The position numbers and the translations under genes are program-made. From positions 45,764,190-45,828,189 of the forward strand of contig CM045761.1 of NCBI GenBank assembly GCA_025200525.1: a DNA stretch of 64,000 nt, read 5' to 3'. The notes beneath the pieces were generated by a model. It made no database searches. It was not told the origin of the DNA and worked only from the letters and a program-made list of their open reading frames with translations. The stretch is from Camellia lanceoleosa. Its lineage: Eukaryota > Streptophyta > Magnoliopsida > Ericales > Theaceae. Each line of letters begins with the position of its first letter. Positions within the stretch are counted from its first letter, which is position 1. Shown piece by piece: positions 33,074 to 44,187 of this stretch.

Positions 33074-34525
33074 AGGGGTTCTTCCCCCATTTTTGGGGGT
33101 TAGACATTTTAGACAATAAATCTCTCTTTCTCTCTAGAATTCTCTCTCTCTCTCTCTTCTTATTTTGTGCCTTAAAGTCTAGTTTCTCTACACTTTTGCA
33201 CATAGACCCTTGATTAAACACTCTCAACTTTGAGCTGAGGTCCCTTGGAGTTTTGTTTGAGTCTTGGAAGGGGTTTTGAGCTTGAATTTGTGGTTGAATT
33301 GTACTTTGCTTCAAAGGTATAGAACTTATCTCACTTAACCTTATTGTGCACACTTGCTTTGCCATCTTTTTCAACTATTTTAAGGCTGTTTTTGAAGTGT
33401 ACAAAACTCTGTTTTTGAGGTATAAAAGTGGTGGTTTGAGCCTTTGTGAGTTAGGGGGTTGTTCCTCATTTTTGCTCCTTAGCTTGTGAAGCTTTTTGCA
33501 CCATTTTTTACCACCTTCAAATCAAACTTTTTGGCCTTTTTACCACTGAAAGTCAGAGTTTTTTCAATGACAAAAACCTTTTTTTGAAGTCCAAAAGTGG
33601 AGAGGTTAGCCTCCCCTCCTTGTTGTCTTGCTTGTATGCCTAGTTTCCTTACATGTTAGCATTTTTTATAGCCTCACTTAGCTTTGGTCCAACGTGTTTT
33701 TGCTACTGTTTTGACTTGTTTTAGCTCTGTTTTTGGCTGGTTAAGTCCTTTGAGCCTTGTATGGCATAGTTGTAGTGTTAATTCCTTCACTAACCTAGTG
33801 TTTTAATGCTTTGATCATCATTCTTTTGAGTTGAAAGCATGTTTTAGTGTTGTTTTGCACTCCATTTCAGCACTGAAATCTCTACAATCTCCCTCTATTC
33901 TTCACTTTTTCGTTTGCTTTGAAAGTGGTTTCAAACCACTTGTTTGCTTAAATGTGAAATTGAAGCATTCATGCTTAATAGTTTAATCCCTTCGGGGATT
34001 CATTATCAACGGCATGAGGTCACTTTCATGCCCAAGGCACTTGTGGTTTAAGCCCACTTTCCATTAGAGGACAATTCACCATTTGGACTAATCAATTAAA
34101 GAATGGATTGGTAATCTAAAATGAGTAAACAAAATGAACACAGTAAAAGAGGCAAGATAAATATCTTTTGTGTTGCATTGCATGTGTTTGAATCGGACGT
34201 TAATTCGAACACAAGAAAAATGGGACATTTCATACTCAAAGTGATGAAATGTGCCACTTTCCTTGGTCACCATCACCCTTGATCATGCATGATAGGGTGG
34301 TGGTCTTGTTGGGTCTTGTTTTGCACTCATTAAGCTTGTACAAGCTTGGTTCTTTAGCCATCATGCATGGAAAATGCTTAGTTGATGGTTTGAGAGCCAA
34401 GAGTTATACCCCTTTGGGCCTGTTTGATGATAAGAGGTGTAATAGTACACACAAACCTGTGAGAATACACTATTTTGCTCTATTTGCTCTCTGTTGCAGC
34501 CAAAAAGAGGAATTCTTGTCACCAG

Positions 34526-34600
34526 TGGCCGACCGGCCACCAGTGGTAACCGACTAGCCACCATTGGTAGCCGACAGGCCCCCTGTCGGCCACCAATGAA
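34526..34600. promoter_or_regulatory. second GGCCGACCGGCC cluster of LTR D
   Basis: GTGGCCGACCGGCCACCAGT, then ACCGACTAGCCACC, AGCCGACAGGCC and GTCGGCCACC. The same cluster is at 13086-13155 in the 5' LTR, 21528-21640 in LTR C and, shortened, at 42497-42530 in LTR E (GGCCGACTGGCC; GGCCGGTCGG). In LTRs B, C and D it is preceded by CTCTGTTGCAG. Confidence 0.45.
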
Positions 34601-36097
34601 AATTCAGCAATGTGTTCCTGAGGTGGAGCATAGGTATTCTGGAAGTTGGTACAATTTTTAGCGTTCGAATGCGCAAATAGAGGCACTCGGCAGCAAGACA
34701 GTGGCTTTTCAGGTGGAGAAACCGAGCATGCATACATCTCTCGTTTCCCGAGGCCGTTTAATTAACTTGCTTAGTTAATTAGTTGTAGTATGTTGTAATT
34801 TTAGTTGATTAATTTGTTTTGTAATTAATTAGCTTAATTTAATTTGTAATATTTAATTAGCTTAGAATAAGTTAGTTAATTCATTTTGTGTTGTAATAAT
34901 TAGTTAGCTTAACTTAGATTAGCTTCACTCCTATTCATTCGGACCCCCCTTCGCGAGGGCACAATGTTGTAATAAGTGTGTGTGCGTGTGAGCATGTCTT
35001 CCAATCCCACGTCTTTCTCCCTTTTATTTAATCGCTTTCGATGGTTAGATTAGGGACATTTTCAATTAGCATACATTATGCTTGCATCCATTCATTCGTA
35101 TTGCATGTACTGAGGCTTGGCGCATCATTCAAACTGCATGGTCACTTTCAATACTTCTTTGAATACGTGTTTATCGTATGTTGTTTCAAATCGATTCATA
35201 TGCCATATAGTAGCCAAGCTTATTAAATACATATTGCATGTGTTGCATTAGACACTTAACATAGTTAGGATCATGCATCTTTCTAACTAGTTTTTGTTTA
35301 GGCTTGGAGTACTCGGTAAGCTTTTACGCTTTAGCATACTTGCATGAGTGTGATTGCCATATTGCCATGATTCGCATGTTTTCCCTGAGGCTATGTGCTT
35401 AAATGCTAAACTACATGAATGCCTGTGGATAAAGGCTTATTGTTTGAATTGGAACAATTTAACAAATGTGCGTTTTAAGCCCACTTTGTTGAGTGGCAAA
35501 TCATGTTTTAAGCCTATTATGTTTGGTGGCAAATCCGCATCTTTAAGCCCACTTGAGAGTGGCAAATTCAAACCGTTTTCGAAAACAAACATGACTTAAA
35601 ATGTTCCAATTCTTGCGATTTAGTTAATACTTGTGTGTGTGCGCATAACATAGTAAGGTTAGATTAATAACCGGAACAAGAACACATGATGTTTATAAAA
35701 TTTCATATCATGGTTAGTAGAGGCCAATCTTTGATCGGGTGAGCGAGGGTGCTCAATTCATGACCTTCCTCCTTCGTACCCAAGTTCCTGAGCCAAGGCA
35801 ACTTTGGTGATGACGGACGCGTAGCCTTTAGCACGAGTCATGGTTTCCTAAATTTTTCCAAAAACAAAATATTTAGGTGGCGACTCTGTAATCTGGCAAA
35901 GCAGTCCAGTTTTGGCATTATTTGATTTAAAATCGATTTTTCAAAAAGATTTGCCGGATTTGGACTCTTTAGTGTTTATCAGTTTTACATTGCACTTGTG
36001 AGACTAGATTCAGAACCACGAGAGTCCCAACTGTGAGGCCTTCTTTTCAAACCTTTTTCAAAAGGTGGGGCGTTAAAAAGGGCGAGCCCACAATTAG

Positions 36098-37754
36098 CTG
36101 ATGTTTTGATAAAACACTAGCTTAATTTTGTTTTGATTATTGAAATCTGTGCGATAAGACTGAACAATCTTATGACAATGTTTTTGAATGAAACATGACG
36201 AATAACTTAGACTTGCCATAGGTAGAGTTGAATTCAACTTGCCTATGGCAGAGTTAAACTAAGTTTCCAATATTTCCGAATGAAATATGATGAATAACTT
36301 AGACTTGCCATATGGTAGAGTTAAATTCAACTTGCCTATAGTAGAGTTGAACTGAGTTTGCGATGTTTCCGAATGAAACATGACAAATAACTTAGACTTG
36401 CCATATAGTAGAGTTGAATTAACACTAGACATATAGTAGAGTTGAACTAAGTTTGATCTAGTAAGATTAACAGAGACACCGATGTAGAAAACCTCGGCTA
36501 AGATTTGTTCAAATTAGACTTTGGCAAAAAACAAAAATGCAGGCTTAATGTGAACATAAGTGGTACTTAGGTTCACATTAGGGGGCAGGAAGCAGGAATA
36601 CGGAATAAGTTAGACACTTGTTGAAATTTCTAAAAAAATTTACAAGTTGGAGTCAGCCGAGGTATCCTGATAAGGGGAAAATTTGTTTCAATTTTCCTAA
36701 AGATATGAGTTCTAAAGCAAATCCCAAACTTAGAACTACAAGAGCAAGAATCAAAGGCCAAAGATCTGAAAACAAGCAAGAAAAATAGAAAAGGAATGTA
36801 ATTTAGAACCAAGAAGAATTCAGAGTCAAATAAAAGTCAAGAATCAGACAAAGCAGAAATATAGAAAGAAACATAGATATGGCAAGAACAGTGCCAGACA
36901 TTCTAGAAACACAGTGACAAACTTTGAAGCACAAAATAAATTCAAGAACAAAAAATTGATTTGCAAATATGAAAAATGGCAACCAAAATCAGGGAATAAA
37001 TAAAGTACAACTATGGATACAGGTTCAACGAAGACATGTGGCAAAAAAGTATATTGAGAGAACAATAAAGAACCGAACCTAGGAAAGAGAAATTTATGAC
37101 TTACCAAGTGAAACCGAGTTAACGAACGCTAGGATGGAGGTCGTCGAAGTCAGAAGACAAGAATGAACGGAGCAAAACAGTAAATACTTTTCCAGAGGTA
37201 ATGAATGGAGCAGGGTTGCAGAGCTTCGAAAGATTGAAAATGATGGAATGTAGAGAGAAATTCTGAGAGTAGAGAGAGGTTGTGATTGCAAAAGTGAAGA
37301 GAAGAGAGAGAAGAGAAAAAGTTTTGTCAAAAATGTGAAAAGGTGGCAAAACGTAATGAATTGACCTTGGGCAACGTGCCTATCAGGCGGCATGGGCAAA
37401 AATGACGCGACTTGATAGCACATGTCAAGTACGAACCAACGAGAAAGGAACACATGAAGAAAACGGATGAGAAAACTATGCGTGACAGCTCATGCGCAGT
37501 TATAACTCTTGAAATTCTTGAAATAGTGAGGCCATAACCTCGGCTAGAGGAGTGATCTCGGCTAAGATGCTTAAAGAACTAGATTCTTGGTTCTTGATCC
37601 TTGGGAAAGTGCACAGCTAGGTCCTGGTTATATGAAGCCGACGAGACATGATCTTGGTTAAAGAGAAAAATGAATTTTAGCCGACATGTAGTATGGGCAA
37701 ATGATGTAGGTTCCATAACCTTAGGTTGCCGAGGTAATAGAACCTAAGGGCAGT
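36098..37754 (+). other. 3' non-coding region of the Tat fragment
   Basis: Continuation of the Tat fragment after the Ogre-like insertion. It has a 3-unit tandem repeat (36180-36455), a GGTTCACATTAGGGGGCAGG block near 36570 and GA-rich text at 36660-37330. Open frames on either strand lack recognisable domains. CTCGGCTA-type words recur from 36490 to 37860. Confidence 0.5.
36180..36455 (+). repeat. ~93-bp tandem repeat, three units
   Basis: GAATGAAACATGA-GAATAACTT starts at about 36186, 36278 and 36371, each followed by TAGACTTGCCATA and GTAGAGTTGAA. Period 92-93 bp. Confidence 0.88.
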
Positions 37755-38284
37755 TGTGGTAAAATATTTTATGAATAATAGCACGTGACTAAGGTGACAT
37801 TGAAGTGTCAGCTGAGGTGCCACATGGCTAACTCACGCTGCTGAGATGATCTCGGCTAGGCTGAAGTTATCTCGAAGATGCCAGAATTCGAGATAAGCAA
37901 ATAAGGGACAAGGGTCCCAAAATAGGAGAGGATTTCACTTTGGATAAAAATAAGGCTCAAGAAAAGTTTATCTCTATATAGATGAGGGTCCAGGATGAGC
38001 ATTGAACCTGAGTCCATTAAAGCAAGGCTTTTAAAGGGGTCAAGTCACTGCTGGTTATAAAAGCAAAGCACCTTCGTGGGTTTGAGGTAAGTTCTTTTTT
38101 GCGAGTTTAAGAACAATTTGCTATCTTTGAAAGATATTGATTACTGACTTGATCGTTGGAGTGCCCTCGGGTGGCAAACCACCATGGTATTCTTGTCTTC
38201 TTGTTACAGGTTATTGGGCTTAATCTATTCTGCCGATTCTTTCCAACTGAGTTCCTCGTTTGGTTGTGTGGTTAGAAATTAACA
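37755..38284 (+). repeat. putative 3' LTR of the Tat fragment
   Basis: Starts TGTGGTAAAATATT after a CCTAAGGGCAG purine-leaning stretch and ends TTAGAAATTAACA, exactly where the chromovirus protease text resumes. It contains CTCTATATAGATGAGG (TATATAG near 37974). No partner LTR is present, so the start is less certain than the end. Confidence 0.6.
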
Positions 38285-38289
38285 CCCAC

Positions 38290-38724
38290 AATATGTGGAC
38301 ATTCAGCTCATATTCTCATTGATTCTGGATCAACTCATTCTTTTATTTCTCCATACTTTACTTCCAAATTGACATCAACATTTGAACCCCTCAGATATGC
38401 ATTATCTATGTCTTTTCCATCTGGTGGTTCCGTACTTAGTACAAAAGTATATAAATCCTGTGTTATATCCCTAAAAGATGAAACCTTGTATGTAGATCTG
38501 ATCAGTAGTTTTGATATAATCTTAAGAATAGATTGGCTTACTGCCAAACATGCCTCTATTGATTGTACAACCAAAAAGGTCTTTCTCTGGTTACCCGACC
38601 AACATGAGCTTATGTTTGAAGGAACCGGAGTCTCAACCCCTCCATGTTTAATATCCTCCACAATAACCTTACAACTATTGAGAAAAGGTTGTTATGGCTA
38701 TACTTGTTATGTGGTCGACACTTA
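38290..38724 (+). pseudogene. aspartic protease of the chromovirus
   Basis: Reads ICGHSAHILIDSGSTHSF with the catalytic DSG at 38321-38329, then LRYALSMSFPSGGS, FDIILRIDWLTAKHASIDCT and a tail ending YTCYVVDT before a stop. This is the retropepsin-like region that in Tekay/Del polyproteins lies between gag and RT. The N-terminal side is missing because the Tat fragment sits directly before it. Confidence 0.88.
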
Positions 38725-38749
38725 ACAAGTAGACCCAATACTCGATTCA

Positions 38750-40250
38750 ATACCTGTAGTTTAGGAGTTTCCTAACATCTTTCCTGAATACTTACCTAGT
38801 ATTTTAGTTGACCGAGAAGTCGAGTTCACCATTAAAACGTAGCCCGGTACGCAACCAATATCAAAAACCCCTTATTGTATGTCGATCGTGTAATTGAAAA
38901 AGTTAAAAATGCAACTCCAGGAATTGCTCGACAAGGGCTTCATACGACTAAGTACCTCTCCATGGGGAGCTTTGGTACTATTCGTAAAGAAAAAAAAATG
39001 GTACGATGAGATTATGTATTGATTATTGAGAATTGAACAAGGTTACCATCAAGAATCGGTACCCTTTGCGAATCGATGACTTATTTAATCAACTTCAAGG
39101 CACTCAAGTATTCTCAAAGATCGACTTGAGGTCTGGCTACCATCAAGTAAAGGTCAAAGATGGAAGCATTGAGAAGACTGCCTTCAGAACACGTTATAGA
39201 CACTACGAGTTCCTTGTCATGCCATTTGGCGTCACCAACGCTCTAGCGGCCTTTATGGACCTCATGAATTAGTTGTTCAAATCCTGTCTCGATGAGTTCG
39301 TTACTGTCTTCGTTGATGACATTCTCGTATACTCTAAAACATAGGAGGACCATGAACAACACTTACAATTAGTTTTGCAGACACTACATGATCACAAACT
39401 TTATGCTAAGTTGAAGAAATACGAATTCTAGATCACTAGTGTACACTTTCTTGGCTATGTCATTGACAATAACGGCATCTCTGTCGATCCACAAAAGGTT
39501 GTAGTTATCATGGATTGGCCGCAACCCACTAATGTATCCGAAGTTTGGAGTTTCTTGAGATTAGCAAGATATTACTAACATTTCATTCAAGATTTTTCGA
39601 AAATTACGTCGCCATTGACTCAATTGACCCAGAAGAACACCACATTCGAGTGAACTGACAAACGAGAACGTTGCTTCCAGGAGTTGAAAAGTAGACTTGT
39701 GATAGTGCCCATATTGGCACTCCCTACTGGAACAGATGGATTTGCAATCTATAGTAATGCATCATATAATGGATTGGGTTGTGTACTTATGCAAAATGGA
39801 AAAGTTATTGCGTACGCCTCACGTTAACTAAAGACTCATTAGAAGAACTACCCAACTCATAAGCTGGAATTGGTTGCGGTGATTTTTGCTCTTAAAATTT
39901 GGCGTCATTACCTTTACGGAGTAACATGCGAAATTTACACCAACTATAAGAGTTTTAAATATCTGTTTTCACATAATAAACTAAACATGAGGAAACGATG
40001 GTAGTTAGAGTTTATGAAGGATTATGATGTGAAGATTTAACACCACTCAGGCAAGGCTAACGTGGTAGCAAATGCACTGAGTCGGAAGACCACCCAAAGC
40101 TTGGTATACTTCCCTACTGACAAGAAATCACTTATTGGAGACTTGGGAAAACTAGACTTGGACTTGATTCTACATAGGGCTGATGGATTTGTCACTAATA
40201 TAGTCATGGAACCTACGATAATCAATGAAATTAGGGTGCGTCAATGTGAG
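38750..40250 (+). pseudogene. reverse transcriptase and RNase H of the chromovirus
   Basis: RT begins around 38760 (PNIFPEYLPS), passes [19 protein letters not shown] (38930-38990), a frameshift, [47 protein letters not shown] and the catalytic FVDD (39309-39320), then FLGYVIDNNGISVDPQK and the connection. RNase H includes [37 protein letters not shown] and HHSGKANVVANALSRK. Stops interrupt nearly every hundred codons (for example after SKT, YEF, ARYY, ASR), several at codons expected to be Gln or Trp. Confidence 0.9.
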
Positions 40251-40259
40251 GACAAGCTT

Positions 40260-40994
40260 TTAAAGAAAATGTACGATGAGCAAAGAAGTACGCCCAATTT
40301 CGATTTCACCATAAACAGTGGGATACTAAAGTTTCAAAACCAAATTTGTGTACTTGACATTCTAGAAATCAAAAAGAAGATATTGATGGAAGCCCATAGC
40401 TCAAGATTCACAGCTCATCCTAAAAATACGAAAATGTTTCTAAATGCTTCCAATGGTGGACAAGAATGAAGAGAGACATAGCAAGCCATGTTTCTAAATG
40501 CTTCCAATGTTAACGAGTTAAGGCAGAGCATCAGAGACTTGCTGGACTGCTACAACCACTCCCTATTCTTGAATTGAAATAGGAACATATTACTATGGAT
40601 TTCGTTATTAGATTACCACAATCAGCCTCAAAGAACTATGCAATATGGGTCATAGTATTAACAAAATCAACACATTTCCTACTCGTCAGAGTCACGTACT
40701 CTCTTAACAAATTTGCCTCTTTATATATCAAGGAGATCATTCGATTGCATGGTGTCCCAATATTAATTATATCAGATCTAGACCCTTATTTCATATCTCA
40801 ATTCTGGAACAAGTTATAGGCAGCTTTGGAAACAACACTAAAGTTTAACACCGCTTATCACCCGCAAACCAATGGACAAGAAAGAATGATCCAAACATTG
40901 GAGGACATTTTACGGGTATGCGTATTGGATCTTCAAGGAAATTGGGACGAGCATCTACCATTAGTAGAATTCGCTTATAACAACAGTTACCAAG
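40260..40994 (+). pseudogene. integrase of the chromovirus, N-terminal part and core
   Basis: The HH-CC region is read in two frames (EAHSSRFTAHPKNTKMF; then MKRDIASHVSKCFQC). The core follows: [57 protein letters not shown] and [11 protein letters not shown]. In WVIVLTKS the usual Asp-Arg of VVDRLTKS is missing, so the first catalytic Asp appears deleted; the second Asp (SDLDPYF) and Glu (GQERM) remain. At 40995 a solo LTR is inserted; the text resumes at 43722. Confidence 0.85.
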
Positions 40995-43716
40995 TGTAGA
41001 CACCCCATTTTGACCGGCCCTAAGACTTGGGCGCTTTCTTTTGATTACCCGATGATGATAATTAGAATGTGTTTCTCACAAAATTCTCAGTAAGAAAGAT
41101 GGAATTTAAGTTTTAATCCCAACCTTCACCCATTTTTTGGCCAAACTATTTTAGACCTTAAAACCCTCTTTTCAAAATATGTTTTTTTTTTAAATGTTTC
41201 TATAATGTCCCGAGGCTCCCATTTCGATTAAAATATTGCACTTTTCAGTAAACCGAGTAAGGACAAAATAGAAATAAATGGAAGGGAGGTGAAATTTTTT
41301 TGAAAAATATTTAAAAACATCTTTTCTATAGGTTTGGAGTTGAAGAAAATAGGAGGGGATGAAAGAAAACTGGTTTAGGAAAAGAATGAGTATCAAATCA
41401 TTAAGAAGGAAATAAGCAGCCTTCACTAAATTAGACATTTCTCTTTGTACACTTGGAATTTAAATGTGAGACCACCACCATTGGAAAGTAGACTTCTGGG
41501 GCTTCAATTTAGACCCAAGAACTACCTTAGACCAAGTCCAAATAAGGGAGATATGCCCATTTGAAGTTGGGTTTCAGAGCAGATTTTGTTGACCCAGCCC
41601 GAGACAACCTTTACTAAATTGGGCATATCTCTTTGTACATTTGGAATTTAAATTTGAGGCCACCACTATTGGAAAGTAGACTTCTGGGGCTTCAATTTGG
41701 ACCCAAGAACTGCCTAAAACCAAATCCATATGGGGGAGATATGCCCATTTGAAGTTGGGCTTAAAAGCAGATTTTGTTGACTCGGCCCAAAACAACAATA
41801 GCCCATTTTTTTCTTGGTTTTGGTTTGGTTGGGACAACCCATTTACCTATTTTCTGATCCATTCAAATGCATCCACTCATCCTCCATTATACCTAATCAT
41901 CCCCCATTGTCAAAAAGAGATTTTGTTTGCATTCATAAAGGAGTATCCCATGCAACCACCTTGAAAATTTGCCCTCCTATCACATTCTTGTCTCCCACCT
42001 TCTTTTTGACCTTTACTCTCCCTCATTGCCTATATAGAATGATCATATTGTAAGAGAGGAGGAGGACCACGAATTGAAGAGAAGAGTGAGAAAATGGTGA
42101 AAAAAGAAAGAAAAATTGAGTTTTTGAGCCAAAAATATTCCTATCTTCCATATACAACCCATACCTTCCATAGCTACTAAAATTCCTCATTTCTATACAT
42201 CAAAACCACTCCAAAAATTTTGACATAGCCAAAGATCAATTGCCTTGATTATAAGGAAGAGTGTTTAGTGATTGAAAGTGAGAAAAACTAGAGAGTTAGC
42301 CACTTTCCATACCACAAACTCCATAAACTCCATAATTTCGAATTGAGGATTTGAGAACACACTTCCTACACTTGAAGGTGATCAAGAGGAAGTTTGGAAA
42401 TCAAGAAGTTCAATCTTTCTTTGGAAGTTGAGCCACTTACATATTTTTTGTTTGTTCATTTTCTTGGTTTCACAACAAGACAGGTTTTGCTTGGCCTAGT
42501 TGGCCGACTGGCCTATTTGGCCGGTCGGTTAGCTTCTTCTGAACAAGATGGCGTAATCTCCCAATATTGACTAATTTTCTCCGGCAGTTCCAAAGAACAT
42601 CAAGCTTTTATTTTATTTATTTTTTATTTTGAGTATATTGTGAGATTTTTATTTTGTTGTAATATTCTCTCCATCCCTCTCTAATTTGGTTTGTAACTAT
42701 TCTTTAAAATGTTGTAATAATTTCCCGCCCCGCTTCTTTCTATCCCGTTCTTTTACTTGCTTTCTTTATTTATACATAAACATCATATTTATTTTTCATC
42801 ATAGTTATGCTTTGCATCCATGTTTCATGCATCTTGATTCGGCTAAGTTTACATTTGTGGATTTAATCAATTCCTATGTGATTATGTGCGATACCTCATG
42901 TTCTTGAGATGATTCACATATCATATTTTAGAAGCCGAATCTTTAGTTGCATCTCATGAGTGAATTGCATTAGGATTTTGTATATTAGATCATGCATATT
43001 TTACTAACTTTGTTTTGTAGCTTGTTCGTGGGACGTCAAACATGTAAGTTTTTATGTTTTAGCATCCCGTTTGTGTGTGTTTTTCTTATTATGTCTAGCA
43101 TTCTACCATGAAGCTATTTGCTTATGTGATATAACTCTATGAATGCCAGTGGATGGAGGTTGTGTCGCTTAATTTGGAATGATGTTGATTTTTCGTGCTT
43201 GTAAACTCAATTTATTTGGTTGTACATCGTCAAAACTCTTTCAAAATGCATGATATCAAATTGTTCCAAAATGAATGGCATAGTCTATACTTGTATGCTT
43301 CACATAGTAAATTTTAGGATTTATTAACTAATCAGAACATGAACATATAAATAAAATAAAATTCATATTATGGTTAGTAAAGGCCGATCTTTGATCGGGT
43401 GGGCGGGGGTGCTCATTATTGACCTTTCCCTCTCATACTTAAGGTTTCGAGCCAAAGCATCCTTGTTTACGACGAACAATGGCCTTGGCACGAGTCATGG
43501 GTTTCCTAATTTTTTCAAAATAAATATTAGGTGGCGACTCTGAGATCTGATGATGCAGTCTATTTTTGACAAAATTGCAATAAAATAGATTTTCAATAAA
43601 AGTTGTCAAATCTGGACTCTTATCTATGTTTCACATTACACTCGTGAGAATAGATCAAAGAGATCTCGAAAGTCTGAACTGTTTAACGTGCGCGGATATC
43701 CCCCGTGCATGTTACA
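40995..43716 (+). mobile_element. solo LTR of an Ogre-like element (LTR E), inserted in integrase
   Basis: Starts TGTAGACACCCC, ends GTGCATGTTACA, 2722 bp, flanked by CCAAG at 40990-40994 and 43717-43721. The duplicated copy at about 59195-59210 reads through the same place with no insert. It has a duplicated GGGCTTCAATTT-GACCCAAGAACT block (41480-41720), TATATAG at 42031, one GGCCGACTGGCC...GGCCGGTCGG cluster at 42497-42530, and the AGGTGGCGACTCTG block near 43531. It is the shortest and most divergent of the five LTRs. Confidence 0.92.
42031..42037 (+). promoter_or_regulatory. TATA box of LTR E
   Basis: TATATAG after CTCCCTCATTGCC, followed by AGAGAGGAGGAGGACC. Confidence 0.5.
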
Positions 43717-43721
43717 CCAAG

Positions 43722-44187
43722 CAAGCATCGGAATGACACTGTATGAAGCACTGTATGAGAGGAAATGTTGATCGTCTATATGTTAGACAGAGGTAGGAAA
43801 CCGGAAGTTGTTAGGTCCAAAAATTGTGCAGATAACTAGTGACAAAATTCAACTCATCCAACAGCGAATTCACACTTCCCAGAGCTGCCAAAAAAGTTAT
43901 GTGGATACACAGAGACGGGATTTGGAGTTTTAATTAGGAGAACACATTTTCTTAAAGGCCTCACCAATAAAGGGAGTCATTCAATTTGGAAAACGAGAAA
44001 AATTGAATCCACATTACATAGGGCCATTTGAAATACTGGAAATGGTTGGCCCTATAGCATACCATCTTGCCATTCCGCCAAAATTGGCCAATGTTCACAT
44101 TGTATTTCATGTGTTGATGCTTCGACAATAGCTTCATGACTCAGAAAATGTCATTGATCACGAAAACCTAGAAGTTTAAGACAATCT
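43722..44187 (+). pseudogene. integrase C-terminus of the chromovirus, chromodomain deleted
   Basis: Resumes QASIGMTLYEALYERKC, passes LGEHIFLKASPIKGVIQFGK, LNPHYIGPFEILEMVGPIAY and LANVHIVFHVLMLRQ, ending DHENLEV and DNLSV at about 44190. The sibling copy continues here into a chromodomain, but this copy jumps directly into LTR/MITE text (CAGTAGAGCTC). The join uses GTC shared by both sides, so the chromodomain, the rest of the 3' end and the LTR start were lost in one deletion. Confidence 0.85.

Larger units (their letters stand above)
11318..36092 (+). mobile_element. full-length Ogre-like (Tat lineage) Ty3/gypsy retrotransposon
   Basis: LTRs at 11318-14660 and 32700-36092, flanked by ATTAG (11313-11317; 36093-36097). 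A primer site TGGTGACTCTGCTGGGGA (14666) is of the type described as tRNA-Arg-complementary in Ogre. The order is gag (15512), reverse transcriptase-RNase H (16286-17817), a 5.27-kb solo LTR inserted in RNase H, then the end of RNase H and integrase (23084-24675), two antisense genes (25375-30180), a 49-bp tandem array (31394-32200), a purine tract (32687) and the 3' LTR. Without the nested LTR it is about 19.5 kb, in the size range of Ogre. In a 165-bp stretch compared by eye (from 13321 and 34761) the LTRs differ at about seven sites. Protease is missing and both gag and pol carry many stops. Confidence 0.9.
32700..36092 (+). repeat. 3' LTR of the Ogre-like element (LTR D)
   Basis: It begins TGTAAACACCCC, ends GCGAGCCCACA, 3393 bp, followed by the ATTAG duplication. 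In order: GTCGGCC cluster (32885-32957), TATATATAG (33065), CT-rich leader (33121-33160), a long T-rich region, CTCTGTTGCAG and a second GGCCGACCGGCC cluster (34526-34600), AT-rich AATTAGTT text (34760-34930), the hairpin at 34941, and AGGTGGCGACTCTG near 35875. It keeps the promoter that the 5' LTR has lost. Confidence 0.92.
10950..38284 (+). mobile_element. 3' fragment of a Tat-lineage gypsy element, split by the Ogre-like insertion
   Basis: The left part (about 10950-11317) encodes an integrase tail; after removing 11318-36092 and one ATTAG the fragment continues at 36098 with tandem repeats and ends in a TG...CA block at 37755-38284 that I read as its 3' LTR. Directly after it the chromovirus protease resumes. 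Its own 5' LTR, gag and most of pol are absent, so a deletion has fused its left side to the chromovirus gag region. The left limit is uncertain by some tens of bases. Confidence 0.6.
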
